Counted from the stretch's first letter, positions 17,731-26,831 are shown. The stretch: DNA of 64,000 bases from Salinibacillus aidingensis (GCF_039522525.1 NZ_BAAADO010000003.1:372001-436000); one strand, 5' to 3'. The notes: generated from the letters alone by a model not told the origin. Numbers and translations: made by a program.

Positions 17731-18921
17731 TTGTTAAAAGCTGTAGATAAGAATGGAACACCTATATTACTTATCAATAAAACCAGGCAGGAGCTGGCAG
17801 ATTTAAGACAGGAAATCTTTTATTGCCCTCAATGTAATGAACAGGTATTTATCAGGGCAGGGGAAAAGGTGATGCCTCATTACGCGCATTTCCAGCAAAG
17901 CTCCTGTCCTAATCGTCATAATGGGGAGGGGGATTACCATTCGAAAGGAAAAGCTGCTTTATTTCAGTGGTTTTCTACTCAAGGAATACCAGTGGAATTG
18001 GAATATTATCTCTCTGCTATCCGGCAGCGTCCTGATTTGCTGGTGAAATGGAATGATTGCTACTTTGCTATTGAATATCAATGTGCTGTGATTTCACCGA
18101 CAATTGTCAGGGAGCGTACAAGGGGATACAGGAAAGCGGGGATTTTTCCCATATGGATACTTGGAGAAAACCGGTTAAAAAGAAGAGGGACCAGCCAGAT
18201 TAAAACTACATATTTTGATTCCTTATTTATTCAGAAGTTCACGCCTGATACCCAGCCCCAAATCCTCTTTTATAATCCTGTAACCGACCTAATGACCTCA
18301 CTCGTTTCCCCAAGCCCAATAAAATCCAGAATGTATGGCCGCTTACATTCATGGGTTCTGTCGCATTCAGGTTTTCAGCACTTCTTTTTAAAATCCCAGG
18401 TTCTGAATCATCAAATATATGAATATTGGTTAAATGAGAAGAAGAGATTCCGTGGTCTGCGAGCCAAATATGCAGGTTCATCGGACAGGCGGTTTATTTC
18501 CTGGCTATATTCAAAAGGACTGCATCCCCAATACTTACCGTCAGAGATTCATTTGCCCGTAACCCATCATTTCTTAATTGAAACACCTACGTATATATGG
18601 CAAAGCAAAATTTTATTGGAAATTATTAAACCTTTATCAGTTGGGAAAACTTTTATGTATAATGAGGTGCAATCCACCTTACAATCCATACAAATAAGAC
18701 GTCCACTGGCATCCATCTATCTCGAGGAATCTGTGGCTGTTATAGAGTATTTGTATCTGCTGGAAAGGCTTCAGATCCTTTCACGTGTAAATGAATATAC
18801 TTTCAGAAAGGAGAAAGAGGTTGTATTTCCCCGGACTTTGGAAAAGGCTATAAACAGGGATTCCCAATTATTGAATCAATTAGTAAAGTTGGAAAAACAA
18901 ACCCGACTTCATGTAAAATAG
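17731..18921 (+). CDS. coiA: competence protein CoiA
   Basis: The protein has about 396 residues. An N-terminal zinc-finger-like segment (FYCPQCNEQVFIRAGEK, then MPHYAHFQ) is followed by a nuclease-like core with RQRPDLLVKW and FAIEYQCAVIS, the PD-(D/E)xK-type signature of the CoiA family, and a long helical C-terminal part. CoiA processes incoming or recombining DNA during transformation. TTG 17731 is preferred because GGAGAGG lies 8 bases upstream; ATG 17725 overlaps that site. Position between mecA and pepF matches B. subtilis. Confidence 0.9.
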   Translation: MLKAVDKNGTPILLINKTRQELADLRQEIFYCPQCNEQVFIRAGEKVMPHYAHFQQSSCPNRHNGEGDYHSKGKAALFQWFSTQGIPVELEYYLSAIRQRPDLLVKWNDCYFAIEYQCAVISPTIVRERTRGYRKAGIFPIWILGENRLKRRGTSQIKTTYFDSLFIQKFTPDTQPQILFYNPVTDLMTSLVSPSPIKSRMYGRLHSWVLSHSGFQHFFLKSQVLNHQIYEYWLNEKKRFRGLRAKYAGSSDRRFISWLYSKGLHPQYLPSEIHLPVTHHFLIETPTYIWQSKILLEIIKPLSVGKTFMYNEVQSTLQSIQIRRPLASIYLEESVAVIEYLYLLERLQILSRVNEYTFRKEKEVVFPRTLEKAINRDSQLLNQLVKLEKQTRLHVK

Positions 18922-18972
18922 ATAAATGAGGATACAGGATGACTTGCAGGATAGATGATTATTGTATACCCA

Positions 18973-19018
18973 TTTATCACGCATGAATTGGCCCCCACTG
19001 ATGGAAGTTTCACTTTAT
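18973..19018 (+). mobile_element. dispersed element, copy 2 (internal deletion)
   Basis: The left tip TTTATCACGCATGAATTGGC is joined directly to the right end CCCCCACTGATGGAAG-TTTCACTTTAT, leaving 46 of about 155 bases. It ends 5 bases before the pepF ribosome site. Confidence 0.8.
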
Positions 19019-19037
19019 AAGAAGGAGGACATTGACC

Positions 19038-20846
19038 GTGGCGAAAAATACAAAAGAATTGCCAAAGAGAGAAGACATTCCAGAAGAACGCACCTGGAAG
19101 CTGGAAGATATATTTGAAACGGACGAGGCCTGGGAAAACGAATTTAAAGAAATACAGAACCTTTATCCGAAAATGACTGAATTTCAAGGCAAAATTACAA
19201 ACTCTGCTGATCAGTTATTAGAGATGCTAAAGCTGCAGGATGAAATATCCAACCGATTAGGAGAGCTGTTTACATATGCGCACATGCGGTATGATCAGGA
19301 CACAACCAATTCCTTTTATCAGGAGTTAAACACCCGTGCTGAAACATTGATCACGCAGGCTTCAAGTGCAATGAGTTTTATTGTCCCTGAATTATTGACA
19401 TTAACCGAGGATCAGGTTAAAGCGTTTTTATCTGAGAATGAAGAGTTAAAGACTTACGAGCATTATCTGGAGGATGTTCTGCGGCAGCGCCCACATATCC
19501 TAAGTGAAAAAGAAGAAGAGCTTCTTGCTGAAGTTTCAGAGGTTACAAGCAGTCCTGAGCAGACATTTGGAATGCTGAATAACGCGGATATAGATTTTCC
19601 TTCTGTAAAAGATGCAGACGGAAATGAAAAGGACCTTACGCATGGACGTTTTATTCAGTTTATGGAATCTAAGGATCGTAATGTAAGAAAAAATGCCTTT
19701 GATGCTATGTATGATACTTATGGAAAATACAAAAATACCCTTGCTTCTACACTTAGTGGCGCGGTGAAACGGGATAACTTTAATGCTAAGGCCCGTCATT
19801 ATGATTCAGCAAGACAATCCTCACTGGATGCCAACAATATTCCGGAGAGTGTTTATGATAATCTGGTGGAAGCGGTAAACGATAGAATATCATTGCTTCA
19901 TCGCTATGTAAGCTTACGCAAGCAGGTATTGGATGTAGAGGAACTGCATATGTACGATTTATATGTTCCTCTCATTGATGATGTGGATATGGAGGTAAAA
20001 TATGATGAAGCCAAGGAATATGTTCTAAATGGATTGGCCCCATTAGGTGAGGAATATCAGGAAATCCTGAAACAAGGTTTTGAGAGCCGCTGGATCGATG
20101 TTGAAGAAAACAAAGGGAAAAGAAGCGGTGCCTATTCCTCAGGCGTTTATGGAACCAACCCATATATCCTGTTAAATTGGCAGGATAACATTAACAATCT
20201 CTTTACGCTTGCCCATGAATTAGGGCATTCGCTGCACAGCTACTATACACATAAGCATCAGCCCTTCCGTTACGGCAACTATTCAATTTTCGTAGCTGAA
20301 GTGGCATCTACCTGTAATGAAGCGTTATTGAATGATTATCTGCTAAAGAATACGAATGATAAAAGAGAGAAGCTTTACCTGTTAAATCATTTCTTAGAAG
20401 GCTTCCGCGGGACAGTATTCCGTCAGACAATGTTTGCTGAATTTGAACATGATATCCATGTTCGTGCACAGAACGGAGAAGCGCTAACTGCAGAAAAAAT
20501 GACCCAGCTTTACTATGACCTTAATAAAAAGTACTTCGGTGACGATATAACGATTGATGATAAAATTGGTCTGGAATGGGCTCGTATTCCTCATTTCTAT
20601 TACAATTATTACGTTTATCAATATGCAACAGGCTATTCGGCCGCAACAACACTTGCCTCTCAAATCCTGAATGAGGGAGATGAAGCTGTGGAAAGGTATT
20701 TAAACTATCTTAAAGCAGGAAGCAGTGACTATCCAATCGAAGTTCTGAAGCGTGCCGGAGTAGATATGACTTCCAAGGATCCAATTCTGTCAGCATTAGA
20801 CGTATTTGAAGAAAAGCTCAATGAGTTTGAAGAGCTTTTAAAGTAA
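19038..20846 (+). CDS. pepF: oligoendopeptidase F
   Basis: The protein has 602 residues and is a metallopeptidase of family M3B. The zinc site HELGHSLHSYY lies near residue 395, with the third ligand Glu in the following helix (FVAEVASTCNEALL). The N-terminal region is all-helical, as expected. It cleaves short peptides in the cytoplasm, complementing the Opp importer and Clp proteolysis. GTG 19038 has AAGGAGG 9 bases upstream; TTG 19032 is too near that site. A remnant of the dispersed element directly abuts its leader. The upstream neighbour coiA matches B. subtilis order. Confidence 0.95.
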   Translation: MAKNTKELPKREDIPEERTWKLEDIFETDEAWENEFKEIQNLYPKMTEFQGKITNSADQLLEMLKLQDEISNRLGELFTYAHMRYDQDTTNSFYQELNTRAETLITQASSAMSFIVPELLTLTEDQVKAFLSENEELKTYEHYLEDVLRQRPHILSEKEEELLAEVSEVTSSPEQTFGMLNNADIDFPSVKDADGNEKDLTHGRFIQFMESKDRNVRKNAFDAMYDTYGKYKNTLASTLSGAVKRDNFNAKARHYDSARQSSLDANNIPESVYDNLVEAVNDRISLLHRYVSLRKQVLDVEELHMYDLYVPLIDDVDMEVKYDEAKEYVLNGLAPLGEEYQEILKQGFESRWIDVEENKGKRSGAYSSGVYGTNPYILLNWQDNINNLFTLAHELGHSLHSYYTHKHQPFRYGNYSIFVAEVASTCNEALLNDYLLKNTNDKREKLYLLNHFLEGFRGTVFRQTMFAEFEHDIHVRAQNGEALTAEKMTQLYYDLNKKYFGDDITIDDKIGLEWARIPHFYYNYYVYQYATGYSAATTLASQILNEGDEAVERYLNYLKAGSSDYPIEVLKRAGVDMTSKDPILSALDVFEEKLNEFEELLK

Positions 20847-20884
20847 ATGATTGAATGAGTATAGTCACTTTCAAAAAAGAATCA

Positions 20885-20926
20885 AAAAAGTCCCTGTTGA
20901 GCAAGTAGCTAACAGGGACTTTTTTT
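20885..20926. terminator. pepF terminator
   Basis: AAAAAAGTCCCTGTT and AACAGGGACTTTTTTT form a 15-bp stem with T-runs in both directions. It can also stop the convergent minus-strand small gene. Confidence 0.9.
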
Positions 20927-20994
20927 GTCCCGAAAAGGGTGTTTTTGATGTTTTGTGACTAACGATTCTATGGGGCACTTCCGCCTCTGTATTG

Positions 20995-21180
20995 TCAGAG
21001 TAACCTTCTCCTTTTTCCACGATATGCTTTCCTGAAAACGAAAGTATAAATGAGCATATAGGTGGAAATAAACAATAAAGGTAAGGTAATCAATCGTGGG
21101 ACCATGTTCATCATACCAAGGAAGTTAAGCCAAAGCATAAACAGGAAAATACCTGATACAATGATGAGCTGAATTTTCAT
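20995..21180 (-). CDS. small two-span membrane protein
   Basis: The product has 61 residues. Two hydrophobic segments (about 3-22 and 28-49) are followed by a strongly basic tail ending RKAYRGKRRRLL. The ATG at 21180 is preceded by GAGAGGTGATC, a near-ideal ribosome site, which favours it over the ATG three codons upstream. It lies alone between pepF and yjbH. I do not recognise the family; the basic tail should be cytoplasmic. Confidence 0.65.
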   Translation of the reverse strand: MKIQLIIVSGIFLFMLWLNFLGMMNMVPRLITLPLLFISTYMLIYTFVFRKAYRGKRRRLL

Positions 21181-21417
21181 GCTGATCACCTCTCGTTTTT
21201 GTTAAAATATATGCTAGTACAATCGCATACATAACAGAAAAATGAATATTTTTAATGGCTGCTCAATTATTTTGTGACAGATGTGTGAAATAGTTCACCA
21301 ATCTATTGCGTTCATTGGACATCCTTGTTATTATATATACGTGAAAGATATCACAATTTAAACAAAACCCCTTTTGTTTGTAGTGAACTTTCTCCCAACC
21401 CCCTTTGTCTTGATGAA

Positions 21418-21459
21418 ATAAAAAGGAAGGATGATTATAAATCATCCTTCCTTTTTTAC
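21418..21459. terminator. bidirectional terminator downstream of yjbH
   Basis: AAAAAGGAAGGATGATT and AATCATCCTTCCTTTTTT form a 17-bp perfect stem around a short loop, with T-runs on both strands. It ends the yjbI-yjbH transcript. Confidence 0.88.
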
Positions 21460-21469
21460 TAATTATTTT

Positions 21470-21500
21470 TTTCACGCATTAACTGGCCTTAATATCCCAC
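21470..21500 (+). mobile_element. dispersed element, copy 3 (left-tip fragment)
   Basis: TTTCACGCATTAACTGGCCT followed by TAATATCCCAC matches the left end of the dispersed element, then degenerates (ATATCCCACTA-ATATCCCAC is a small direct repeat). The usual TTTAT flank is changed to TTTTT. Confidence 0.65.
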
Positions 21501-21519
21501 TAATATCCCACATAAATGC

Positions 21520-22419
21520 TTAATTTCCGATATAACGCCAGAATGTATCATACTTTGCCGGCATTTTTTCTACCAGCCTCTTTATCTGAAGCTTTTTCAT
21601 TTCCTTTTGTGTCTGTTCACTGCTCCAGTTAAAAACAACGGAAATTTCCTTGGAAGCCACAAAATGGTAGTATTTTAAAAACTCTTTTAATGGCGGTTTT
21701 ACAGCTGGATTTGGCTCTGATCCGAGCATTTCAAATAATACCTTTACATAAACGTCGTATGGATAAAGTCCTGATACTTTTATGCCTTCCTGTTCATCAG
21801 ACTGATTAAATAAAACAATCGCCGGTATTTCGTCAACTTCCATTTCCCTTGTAAGCTTTAAATCACACTGTAAGGCTTTTTTTGCTGTTTCACCTGATAA
21901 ATCCTTCTGAAATTCTTCGAGGTCAAGATTCACTTCTTTAGCACATTGGATCAGAATTTCGTCATTGGATATATTTTCTTTATTTACAAACAAATGCTCC
22001 TGGAGCTTACGCAAAAAGGAAGCTCCGGCTTTTCCGCCCTGGAGCTCTGCTGCCTTAATAGCAATGGAGGGCAGCCAAGGTAAAGAAACAGGGTTTTCCA
22101 GCCATAAGTCTCCGTCACAGCTCATTCCAGTTCGACTTGCTGTTCGATTCCAGGCTTTAGCCAAGTCTTTTGGATTCTTCGTTTTAGCAAGGTTCAGGGA
22201 ACTCAGCTTTCCACTTATAATCGGTTTAATTTTAAAGAAGCGTCCATATTCGAGCCTCAGTTTTTTTAGATAGGGCTCCAGTGACCAGCATTCAGGGCAC
22301 AATGGGTCAATAAATGTATAAATTTCAATTGGTTTATTTAATAAGTCAGAAAAACCATACTGGGTATTATCAGTTTTTGGTGTGCTGCTGGTTGTTGCCC
22401 CAGTACTTTTGCGAATCAC
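21520..22419 (-). CDS. yjbH: ClpXP adaptor protein SpxH/YjbH
   Basis: The protein has 299 residues, DsbA/thioredoxin-like. The motif DPLCPECWSLEPYLKKL near residue 40 carries the CxxC pair, with the family's winged C-terminal helical region (residues 200-299). YjbH binds Spx and speeds its degradation by ClpXP, so it acts on the spx product encoded 8 kb away. The start is GTG, overlapping the yjbI stop by 4 bases (GTGA), with AAAGGAG upstream. The two genes are translationally coupled, as in B. subtilis. Confidence 0.93.
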   Translation of the reverse strand: MIRKSTGATTSSTPKTDNTQYGFSDLLNKPIEIYTFIDPLCPECWSLEPYLKKLRLEYGRFFKIKPIISGKLSSLNLAKTKNPKDLAKAWNRTASRTGMSCDGDLWLENPVSLPWLPSIAIKAAELQGGKAGASFLRKLQEHLFVNKENISNDEILIQCAKEVNLDLEEFQKDLSGETAKKALQCDLKLTREMEVDEIPAIVLFNQSDEQEGIKVSGLYPYDVYVKVLFEMLGSEPNPAVKPPLKEFLKYYHFVASKEISVVFNWSSEQTQKEMKKLQIKRLVEKMPAKYDTFWRYIGN

Positions 22420-22820
22420 TTGGATTCTCCTTTCTCATTCTCAGGTGTGTTCATCATGTGGGTTGCGGTCATAGAAAGCTTTTCTAACATTACAGTACGA
22501 TAGGGTTCTTCAATGCTGGCTTCCTCTAAAGCATTTGTCATACAGTCTACCCAGGCATTTCTTCTTGCAGGGGTAATTTCAAATGGTATGTGGCGAGCTC
22601 TAAGTCTAGGATGCCCTCTTTCCTGTGAAAATAAAGGAGGACCACCAAAAAACTGAGTTAAAAACATTTTCTGTTTCCTTGCAGTCTCTGTTAAATCATC
22701 AGGAAATATCGGAGTAAGCTTTGGATGTTTTCCTACTCTCGCATAAAAAGCCTCAACAAGCTCTTCAATTTTTTTATAGCCACCAATAGCGTCGTAGATA
22801 TTGCCTTGTATATCACGCAT
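22416..22820 (-). CDS. yjbI: group II truncated haemoglobin YjbI
   Basis: The protein has 134 residues. It shows AIGGYKKIEELVEAFYARVGKHP at the start, the FFGGPPLFS motif typical of truncated haemoglobins of the HbO class, and RARHIPFEITP, which contains the proximal haem His. It binds oxygen or NO in the cytoplasm. It is the first gene of the yjbI-yjbH pair and is linked with redox control through YjbH. The minus-strand ATG is preceded by AAGGGTAAG. Confidence 0.93.
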   Translation of the reverse strand: MRDIQGNIYDAIGGYKKIEELVEAFYARVGKHPKLTPIFPDDLTETARKQKMFLTQFFGGPPLFSQERGHPRLRARHIPFEITPARRNAWVDCMTNALEEASIEEPYRTVMLEKLSMTATHMMNTPENEKGESK

Positions 22821-22974
22821 GGTTATACTTACCCTTCTTCCCGTTATTTTATATTGAAATTAAAAAATGAATGAAAAATGAATAAAGGGAGATTTATTCA
22901 TCAACTGTTCTATAACAACCTAAGCTTCTTGAGTCTATTGTAGCAACCTTGTTTTGATTCTGGCAACTCATCTG

Positions 22975-22996
22975 TTTTATCACGCATTAAATGGCG
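22975..22996 (+). mobile_element. dispersed element, copy 4 (left-tip fragment at the yjbK stop)
   Basis: TTTTATCACGCATTAAATGGC matches the left tip of the dispersed element with one substitution. The minus-strand stop of yjbK (TAA, 22989-22987) lies inside this fragment. Confidence 0.6.
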
Positions 22997-23556
22997 TCAA
23001 AGAAACGTTGAATTTTATTTTTGGTTGGTTTTTCTTTAATATTAAAGTCACGAAGAAGCTGGTCAAATACTTCTCGCCCGTATTCAAGGCCGGGGGCTTC
23101 AAGTTCCAGTTCAAAATCCTCAGTGTCTGCGTAGAAACTATGATCAAATACGAGAAGACAGGTACGCCATTCTTTCTCAAGTCGTAACGTTTGAAGCTCG
23201 CCCATGTATTTTAATTGGTCAACAGGGATTTCCAGCGCTGTAAGTCGTTTTTTTATATTTTCAGGTATCAGCATTGTTCCGTTCTGACAGCTTGTTAAAT
23301 CGTCGTTGGATATGTCGGCATGCGTTTCAAGCAGTCCATCTGGATGTGGTTCCTTTAAAGTAAATTTGTAATTTCCGTTTTTTTCCCGTATTCGTAAGGC
23401 TGAACCCTTTTCCTTCAAGTGGAGGTTATCCGTTTCGAAATAATGATTTACTTGCTTAAAAGCTGTTTGTTCATTAAGATGAAAGGCATCCAGGAGATTA
23501 TGATATTCAGCTCTGGTTAACATATTTTTAAATTCAATTTCAATTTCCTCATGCAT
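22987..23556 (-). CDS. yjbK: CYTH domain protein YjbK
   Basis: The protein has 189 residues with the CYTH (triphosphate tunnel metalloenzyme) signature EIEIEFKNML at the start. Further marks are the NHYFETDN strand, ALRIREKNGNYKFTLKEP and the acidic strand ELELEAPG, supplying the charged tunnel residues. The substrate is probably an organic or inorganic triphosphate. The ATG at 23556 has GGGAG 9 bases upstream; the open frame continues upstream without support. The C-terminal codons and stop overlap a fragment of the dispersed element. Confidence 0.9.
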   Translation of the reverse strand: MHEEIEIEFKNMLTRAEYHNLLDAFHLNEQTAFKQVNHYFETDNLHLKEKGSALRIREKNGNYKFTLKEPHPDGLLETHADISNDDLTSCQNGTMLIPENIKKRLTALEIPVDQLKYMGELQTLRLEKEWRTCLLVFDHSFYADTEDFELELEAPGLEYGREVFDQLLRDFNIKEKPTKNKIQRFFDAI

Positions 23557-23725
23557 AACATTCAGCTCCCGTAACAAAGTATATGCATCATTATGGACAT
23601 TTCAGGACAGCATGTAAAGCGAAGATGACCGAATGAATAACTGATAGAATAAACAGATTATGATACAATAAGATTCGATGTAAAAGCTATGTTCGGATGA
23701 CTGTGAGATGAAGGTGGGATTTAAT

Positions 23726-24358
23726 GTGAATTGGGAAGTACTGCTTGCCCCGTATGCTCAAGCAGTAGATGAATTAAAGGTGAAACTTCGCGGAATGCGG
23801 AAACAATATGAAAATGAGTCCAGTCATTCTCCTATTGAATTTGTTACTGGCAGGGTCAAGCCCATTTCGAGCATTATCGATAAAGCCAGGCGAAAGGAAC
23901 TCCCCATTGATCAAGTGGAAAATGAGATCCAGGATATCGCAGGCTTACGTGTTGTCTGTCAATTCGTTGATGATATATATGCTGTGGTAGAAATGTTAAG
24001 AAATCGCAAGGACTTTATTATTTTGGAAGAAAAGGACTACATATCTGATAAAAAGGAAAGTGGCTATCGTTCTTATCATATGATTATTCATTATCCGGTT
24101 GAGACGATAAAGGGAGAAAAAATGCTCTCCGCTGAATTACAGATCCGGACCTTAGCCATGAATTTCTGGGCAACGAATGAGCATTCGTTAAACTATAAGT
24201 ATTCCGGGCAAATACCAGTTGAAATCCAGAGCCGGCTTAAGCGGGCAGCGGAAGCGGCTTTTCGATTGGATGAAGAGATGTCAGCAATTCGTCATGAAGT
24301 ACAAGAGGCACAAAAAATTTTTCGCAAAAAAAAGGAACGGGATAATCGTGAAACGTGA
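23726..24358 (+). CDS. relQ: small alarmone synthetase RelQ (YjbM)
   Basis: The protein has 210 residues. It has the Rel/Spo synthetase core without hydrolase: EFVTGRVKPISSIIDKARRK, IQDIAGLRVVCQFVDD, DYISDKKESGYRSYHMI and AELQIRTLAMNFWA. It makes (p)ppGpp or pGpp and is typically a tetramer. The GTG start at 23726 follows GAAGGTGGGAT and gives MNWEVLLAPY, matching homologues; the upstream ATG at 23708 lies before that site. It heads the relQ-nadK-yjbO operon. Confidence 0.94.
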   Translation: MNWEVLLAPYAQAVDELKVKLRGMRKQYENESSHSPIEFVTGRVKPISSIIDKARRKELPIDQVENEIQDIAGLRVVCQFVDDIYAVVEMLRNRKDFIILEEKDYISDKKESGYRSYHMIIHYPVETIKGEKMLSAELQIRTLAMNFWATNEHSLNYKYSGQIPVEIQSRLKRAAEAAFRLDEEMSAIRHEVQEAQKIFRKKKERDNRET

Positions 24359-24386
24359 GAATTGGGGAAAGGGGTGACAGGCAGAT

Positions 24387-25190
24387 ATGAAATTTGCCAT
24401 TCAATGTAAAGGAGATCAGACTTCCAGGGAGATTAAATTAAAGATTAAAAATTACTTACAGGAATTCAATTTGGAATATAACGAACAAGAGCCGGATTTA
24501 GTCATTTCCGTTGGCGGGGATGGAACGCTCCTGGAAGCCTTTCATTCCTACAACCACCGTCTTAAGCAAACCGCTTTTATAGGGATTCATACTGGACACT
24601 TGGGTTTTTACGCAGATTGGCTGCCAAAGGAATTGGAGAAGCTTATTATTGAAATTGCCCGCACACCATTCCAGGTTGTGGAATATCCCATTCTTGATAT
24701 TAAAATTCATCCCAAGAACGGCGAAAGTGAAGATCATTACTTAGCCTTAAATGAAGGTTCTGTGAAAACATCAGAGGGATCAGTCGTTCTGGATGTTGAG
24801 ATAAAAGGAGAGCATTTTGAAACCTTCCGTGGAGACGGGTTATGCATTTCAACCCCTTCCGGAAGTACAGCCTATAATAAAGCATTAGGAGGAGCCATTA
24901 TTCATCCTTCGTTAGAGGCGATACAGATTACAGAGATGGCCTCCATTAATAACCGGGTGTTCCGTACGGTAGGTTCACCACTTATATTACCGAAGCATCA
25001 TACGTGTATGTTAAAACCGCTGAATGATCGAAGCTTTTTAATAACCATTGATCATCACACATACTCCTATAAAGATGTTAAAGCGATTGAGTGCAGAGTA
25101 GCGAAAGAAAAAGTGAAGTTTGCCCGTTTTCGCCCATTTCCGTTCTGGAAAAGGGTGCATGATTCATTTGTGGCTGATGAGCGTCAATAA
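24387..25190 (+). CDS. nadK: NAD kinase
   Basis: The protein has 267 residues. The nucleotide-binding motif VISVGGDGTLLEAF lies near residue 40, with GIHTGHLGFYADW, LNEGSVKTS (family NE) and the GDGLCISTPSGSTAYNKALGG motif. It phosphorylates NAD to NADP. It lies 28 bases after relQ and is followed by the rluD-type gene, the conserved yjbM-yjbN-yjbO operon. GGGGTGACAGGCAG precedes the ATG. Confidence 0.95.
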   Translation: MKFAIQCKGDQTSREIKLKIKNYLQEFNLEYNEQEPDLVISVGGDGTLLEAFHSYNHRLKQTAFIGIHTGHLGFYADWLPKELEKLIIEIARTPFQVVEYPILDIKIHPKNGESEDHYLALNEGSVKTSEGSVVLDVEIKGEHFETFRGDGLCISTPSGSTAYNKALGGAIIHPSLEAIQITEMASINNRVFRTVGSPLILPKHHTCMLKPLNDRSFLITIDHHTYSYKDVKAIECRVAKEKVKFARFRPFPFWKRVHDSFVADERQ

Positions 25191-25206
25191 AGCAGGTGAA
25201 ACGAAA

Positions 25207-26091
25207 ATGAAATGGACAATTGAACATAAACATGAGGGGATGCTCGTACGCGATTACTTAACTTCGGTACGGGCATTTTCACGGCGAATGATAAAAACCG
25301 TAAAATTTTCGGATGGTATTAAAGTGAATGGCTGCTCTGTTACGGTAAGGTATAACCTGACAAAGGGAGATCTTCTCGAAATTTCCTTCCCTGAAGAGCA
25401 GGAGAACAGTCGGCTTGGGCCTATGGAGATTCCTTTGAATATCGTTTATGAAGACCGGGATGTCCTGGTATTGGATAAACAGACCGGTATTCCGGTTATG
25501 CCAAGTCCCCATTCGAATGCCGGATCGATTGCGAATGGACTTGTAGCGTATTATCAAAAACGGGGAGAAAAGTATACAGCACACATTGTGACAAGACTTG
25601 ACCGTAATACTTCCGGGTTAATGCTCGTTGCCAAGCATCGGTTTAGTCATTCACAGTTATCCTTTCAACAGCAGCAGGGAAAGGTGAAGCGGGTTTATAT
25701 CGCTATAGTGGAAGGTTTTATGGAGAAGAGACAGGGTGAAATTCATGCGCCCATAGGACGAAAGGAAGGCTCGATTATTGAGCGGGAGGTTCGAACCGAT
25801 GGGCAGGAGGCAATCACCCTGTATGAAGTGGAAAAGGAATATGCCCCGGGATTTTCCTGTGTCAATGTTTCGCTTCAGACAGGGAGGACACATCAGATTC
25901 GTGTCCACTTTTCGTGGATGGGTCACCCCCTTTTAGGTGATGACCTGTATGGTGGTCCTGTAGACAGAATGAATCGCCAGGCTTTGCACTGTCACGAGTT
26001 GACCTTTTATCAGCCTTTTAAACAGGAGTGGCTTCATTTTACTTCCGGATTCCCGGATGATATGAAACAGCTTATTCCTGAACAGAATTAA
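25207..26091 (+). CDS. RluA/RluD family pseudouridine synthase (YjbO)
   Basis: The protein has 294 residues. An N-terminal S4-like region (LVRDYLTSV, SDGIKVNG) precedes the catalytic domain with the HIVTRLDRNTSGLMLVAK motif, which holds the catalytic Asp, and GRTHQIRVHFSWMGHPLLGD. It isomerises uridines in rRNA or tRNA. The ATG at 25207 has AGGTG upstream and lies 16 bases after nadK; the frame overlaps nadK upstream without a ribosome site. Its 3' end overlaps the convergent prpE by 4 bases. Confidence 0.93.
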   Translation: MKWTIEHKHEGMLVRDYLTSVRAFSRRMIKTVKFSDGIKVNGCSVTVRYNLTKGDLLEISFPEEQENSRLGPMEIPLNIVYEDRDVLVLDKQTGIPVMPSPHSNAGSIANGLVAYYQKRGEKYTAHIVTRLDRNTSGLMLVAKHRFSHSQLSFQQQQGKVKRVYIAIVEGFMEKRQGEIHAPIGRKEGSIIEREVRTDGQEAITLYEVEKEYAPGFSCVNVSLQTGRTHQIRVHFSWMGHPLLGDDLYGGPVDRMNRQALHCHELTFYQPFKQEWLHFTSGFPDDMKQLIPEQN

Positions 26092-26831
26092 TCCTCAAAT
26101 GAACGGAATTTCTCTTCAATATAGGGCTGGTTGGAAGAAACTGAGACCAGCTTCTTTTCGGGTAAACGGAAGGCGGTAAGCTTTCCGCCGAACACGCAGC
26201 CCGTATCAATATTTGCAGTTTTTTGCTGAAAACGGGGCTCTTTTACAGGGGTGTGGCCATAGACGATCCACTGATCACCTCTGTAATGCTTTGCCCAGTC
26301 ACGTCTCTCAGGTCTGCCCTGTTCATCTGTTTTTCCAGTGATATCTCCATACAAAACAAAGGTCTTTACTTTTTTTCCCTGCTTACCAATCATTTCTTCT
26401 TTTATTCCGGCATGTGCAACAACTGCATGGACTTCAGGAAGTCTTAAGTATAACGGTGCACTTTCGTATAACTCCATGAACTTTGCTTTTATGGATGCCT
26501 TCTCTTCCATAGTGCATTGCTCATATTCTGCGACCGTTGTCTCCAGTCCATGCTTCTGTTTAACTGGATTACCGAGAAAATATCGGTACAGCTTATCACA
26601 ATGGTTGCCGGGTATATATTTTCCTTTCTGCTTTCCAATAACCAGTTGGTATACCAATTCAATGACATCCAGAGAATTTGGTCCTCTGTCCGTTAAATCC
26701 CCTAAAAATACAGGAATACGTGATTCTGGATGTTCGGGAATCCCATTGGTCCACTGATAGCCGAGCTTCGTCAACAGCTCCGTTAATTCCTCATAGCATC
26801 CATGAACATCACCAATGACATCAACCTTCAT
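26088..26831 (-). CDS. prpE: bis(5'-nucleosyl)-tetraphosphatase PrpE
   Basis: The protein has 247 residues and is a calcineurin-type phosphoesterase. It has GDVHGCYEEL at residues 6-15, FLGDLTDRGPNS, GNHCDKL, VVAHAGI and VYGHTPV, the five metal-binding blocks. It hydrolyses diadenosine tetraphosphate, and in B. subtilis also acts on a phosphotyrosine involved in spore germination. The ATG at 26831 follows GGAGGTAAGGCGT. It is convergent with the rluD-type gene. Confidence 0.93.
   Translation of the reverse strand: MKVDVIGDVHGCYEELTELLTKLGYQWTNGIPEHPESRIPVFLGDLTDRGPNSLDVIELVYQLVIGKQKGKYIPGNHCDKLYRYFLGNPVKQKHGLETTVAEYEQCTMEEKASIKAKFMELYESAPLYLRLPEVHAVVAHAGIKEEMIGKQGKKVKTFVLYGDITGKTDEQGRPERRDWAKHYRGDQWIVYGHTPVKEPRFQQKTANIDTGCVFGGKLTAFRLPEKKLVSVSSNQPYIEEKFRSFED

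Noticed and set aside
21263..21475. Minus-strand 70-codon open frame downstream of yjbH
   Set aside because: It spans the bidirectional terminator hairpin at 21418-21459 and has no ribosome site; its N-terminal codons are the stem itself.
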